DNA of 5,079 bases from Prevotellaceae bacterium (GTDB lineage Bacteria; Bacteroidota; Bacteroidia; Bacteroidales; UBA932), in assembly GCA_031289385.1 (NCBI GenBank), contig JAITPP010000235.1, positions 1 through 5,079 on the forward strand, given 5' to 3'. Under the pieces are notes generated by a model that saw only the letters and a list, made by a program, of their open reading frames with translations, was not told the DNA's origin and searched no databases. The position numbers were made by a program, and so were the translations under genes. This document shows positions 4,948 through 5,079 of this stretch, piece after piece (the first letter of the stretch is position 1; the number at the start of each line of letters is the position of its first letter).

Positions 4948-5079
4948 ACAAACAACTAAATACTAAATACCAACGACTAAATACTAAATACCAAATACTA
5001 ACGACTAACTACTAAATACCAACGACTAAATACCAACGACTAAATACAAACGACTAAATTCTATATACTAACTACTAAA
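4948..5079 (+). repeat. Heptamer tandem array (ACTAAAT / ACCAACG units), continuing past the window edge
   Basis: From 4948 (ACAAACA) the sequence runs in perfect 7-nt register to the window end: 18 full units and a partial one. The commonest units are ACTAAAT and ACCAACG, with variants ACCAAAT, ACTAACG, ACTAACT, ACAAACG and one divergent TCTATAT. Variation is concentrated at the third position and the last two positions. The period matches the arrays around the four-helix-bundle gene, but the unit sequence is different. No coding gene is visible in it. Confidence 0.95.

Overview
The window most likely comes from a member of the Bacteroidota. It is AT-rich, its genes lack Shine-Dalgarno sequences, and two divergent genes each carry a copy of the Bacteroidota-type -7 promoter box (TATCTTTG, consensus TAnnTTTG). 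Genus-level assignment is not possible from this sequence alone.

Layout. Positions 1-1957 (+ strand) hold a tightly packed, probably co-transcribed run: the 3' end of an iron-sulfur-flavoprotein-like NAD(P)H/FMN reductase, a second full-length paralogue with a Tat-like N-terminus, and rlmN (23S rRNA A2503 / tRNA A37 methyltransferase). A short S23/IVP-type four-helix-bundle gene follows at 2122-2478 (+). It lies between two long arrays of AT-rich heptamers (1951-2126 and 2472-2800) in opposite orientation. A convergent alanine/glycine:cation symporter gene (AGCS family) occupies 2801-4207 (-). A compact divergent promoter region (4208-4330) drives the symporter one way and a small four-helix membrane protein (4331-4723, +) the other. 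The latter ends at a clear intrinsic terminator (4754-4788). The window closes with an octamer array (4829-4947) that changes directly into another heptamer array (4948-5079, running off the edge).

How it fits together. The flavoproteins, RlmN and the symporter are ordinary housekeeping or accessory genes. The unusual part is the repeat and four-helix-bundle locus. The arrays fill the intergenic space right up to the gene ends: the rlmN stop codon, the start codon of the small gene and its stop codon all lie inside repeat units, and the symporter stop directly abuts the last unit. The downstream array holds 47 consecutive heptamers without a register slip and has a higher-order structure: a constant cassette seven times, separated by variable numbers of two near-identical heptamers. 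One copy of the cassette lies inverted upstream of the gene, giving a perfect 53-nt inverted repeat (1980-2032 and 2740-2792) around it. This resembles a repeat-bounded cassette built around an S23-family protein. The protein family is known; the link between protein and arrays is inference from this one locus.
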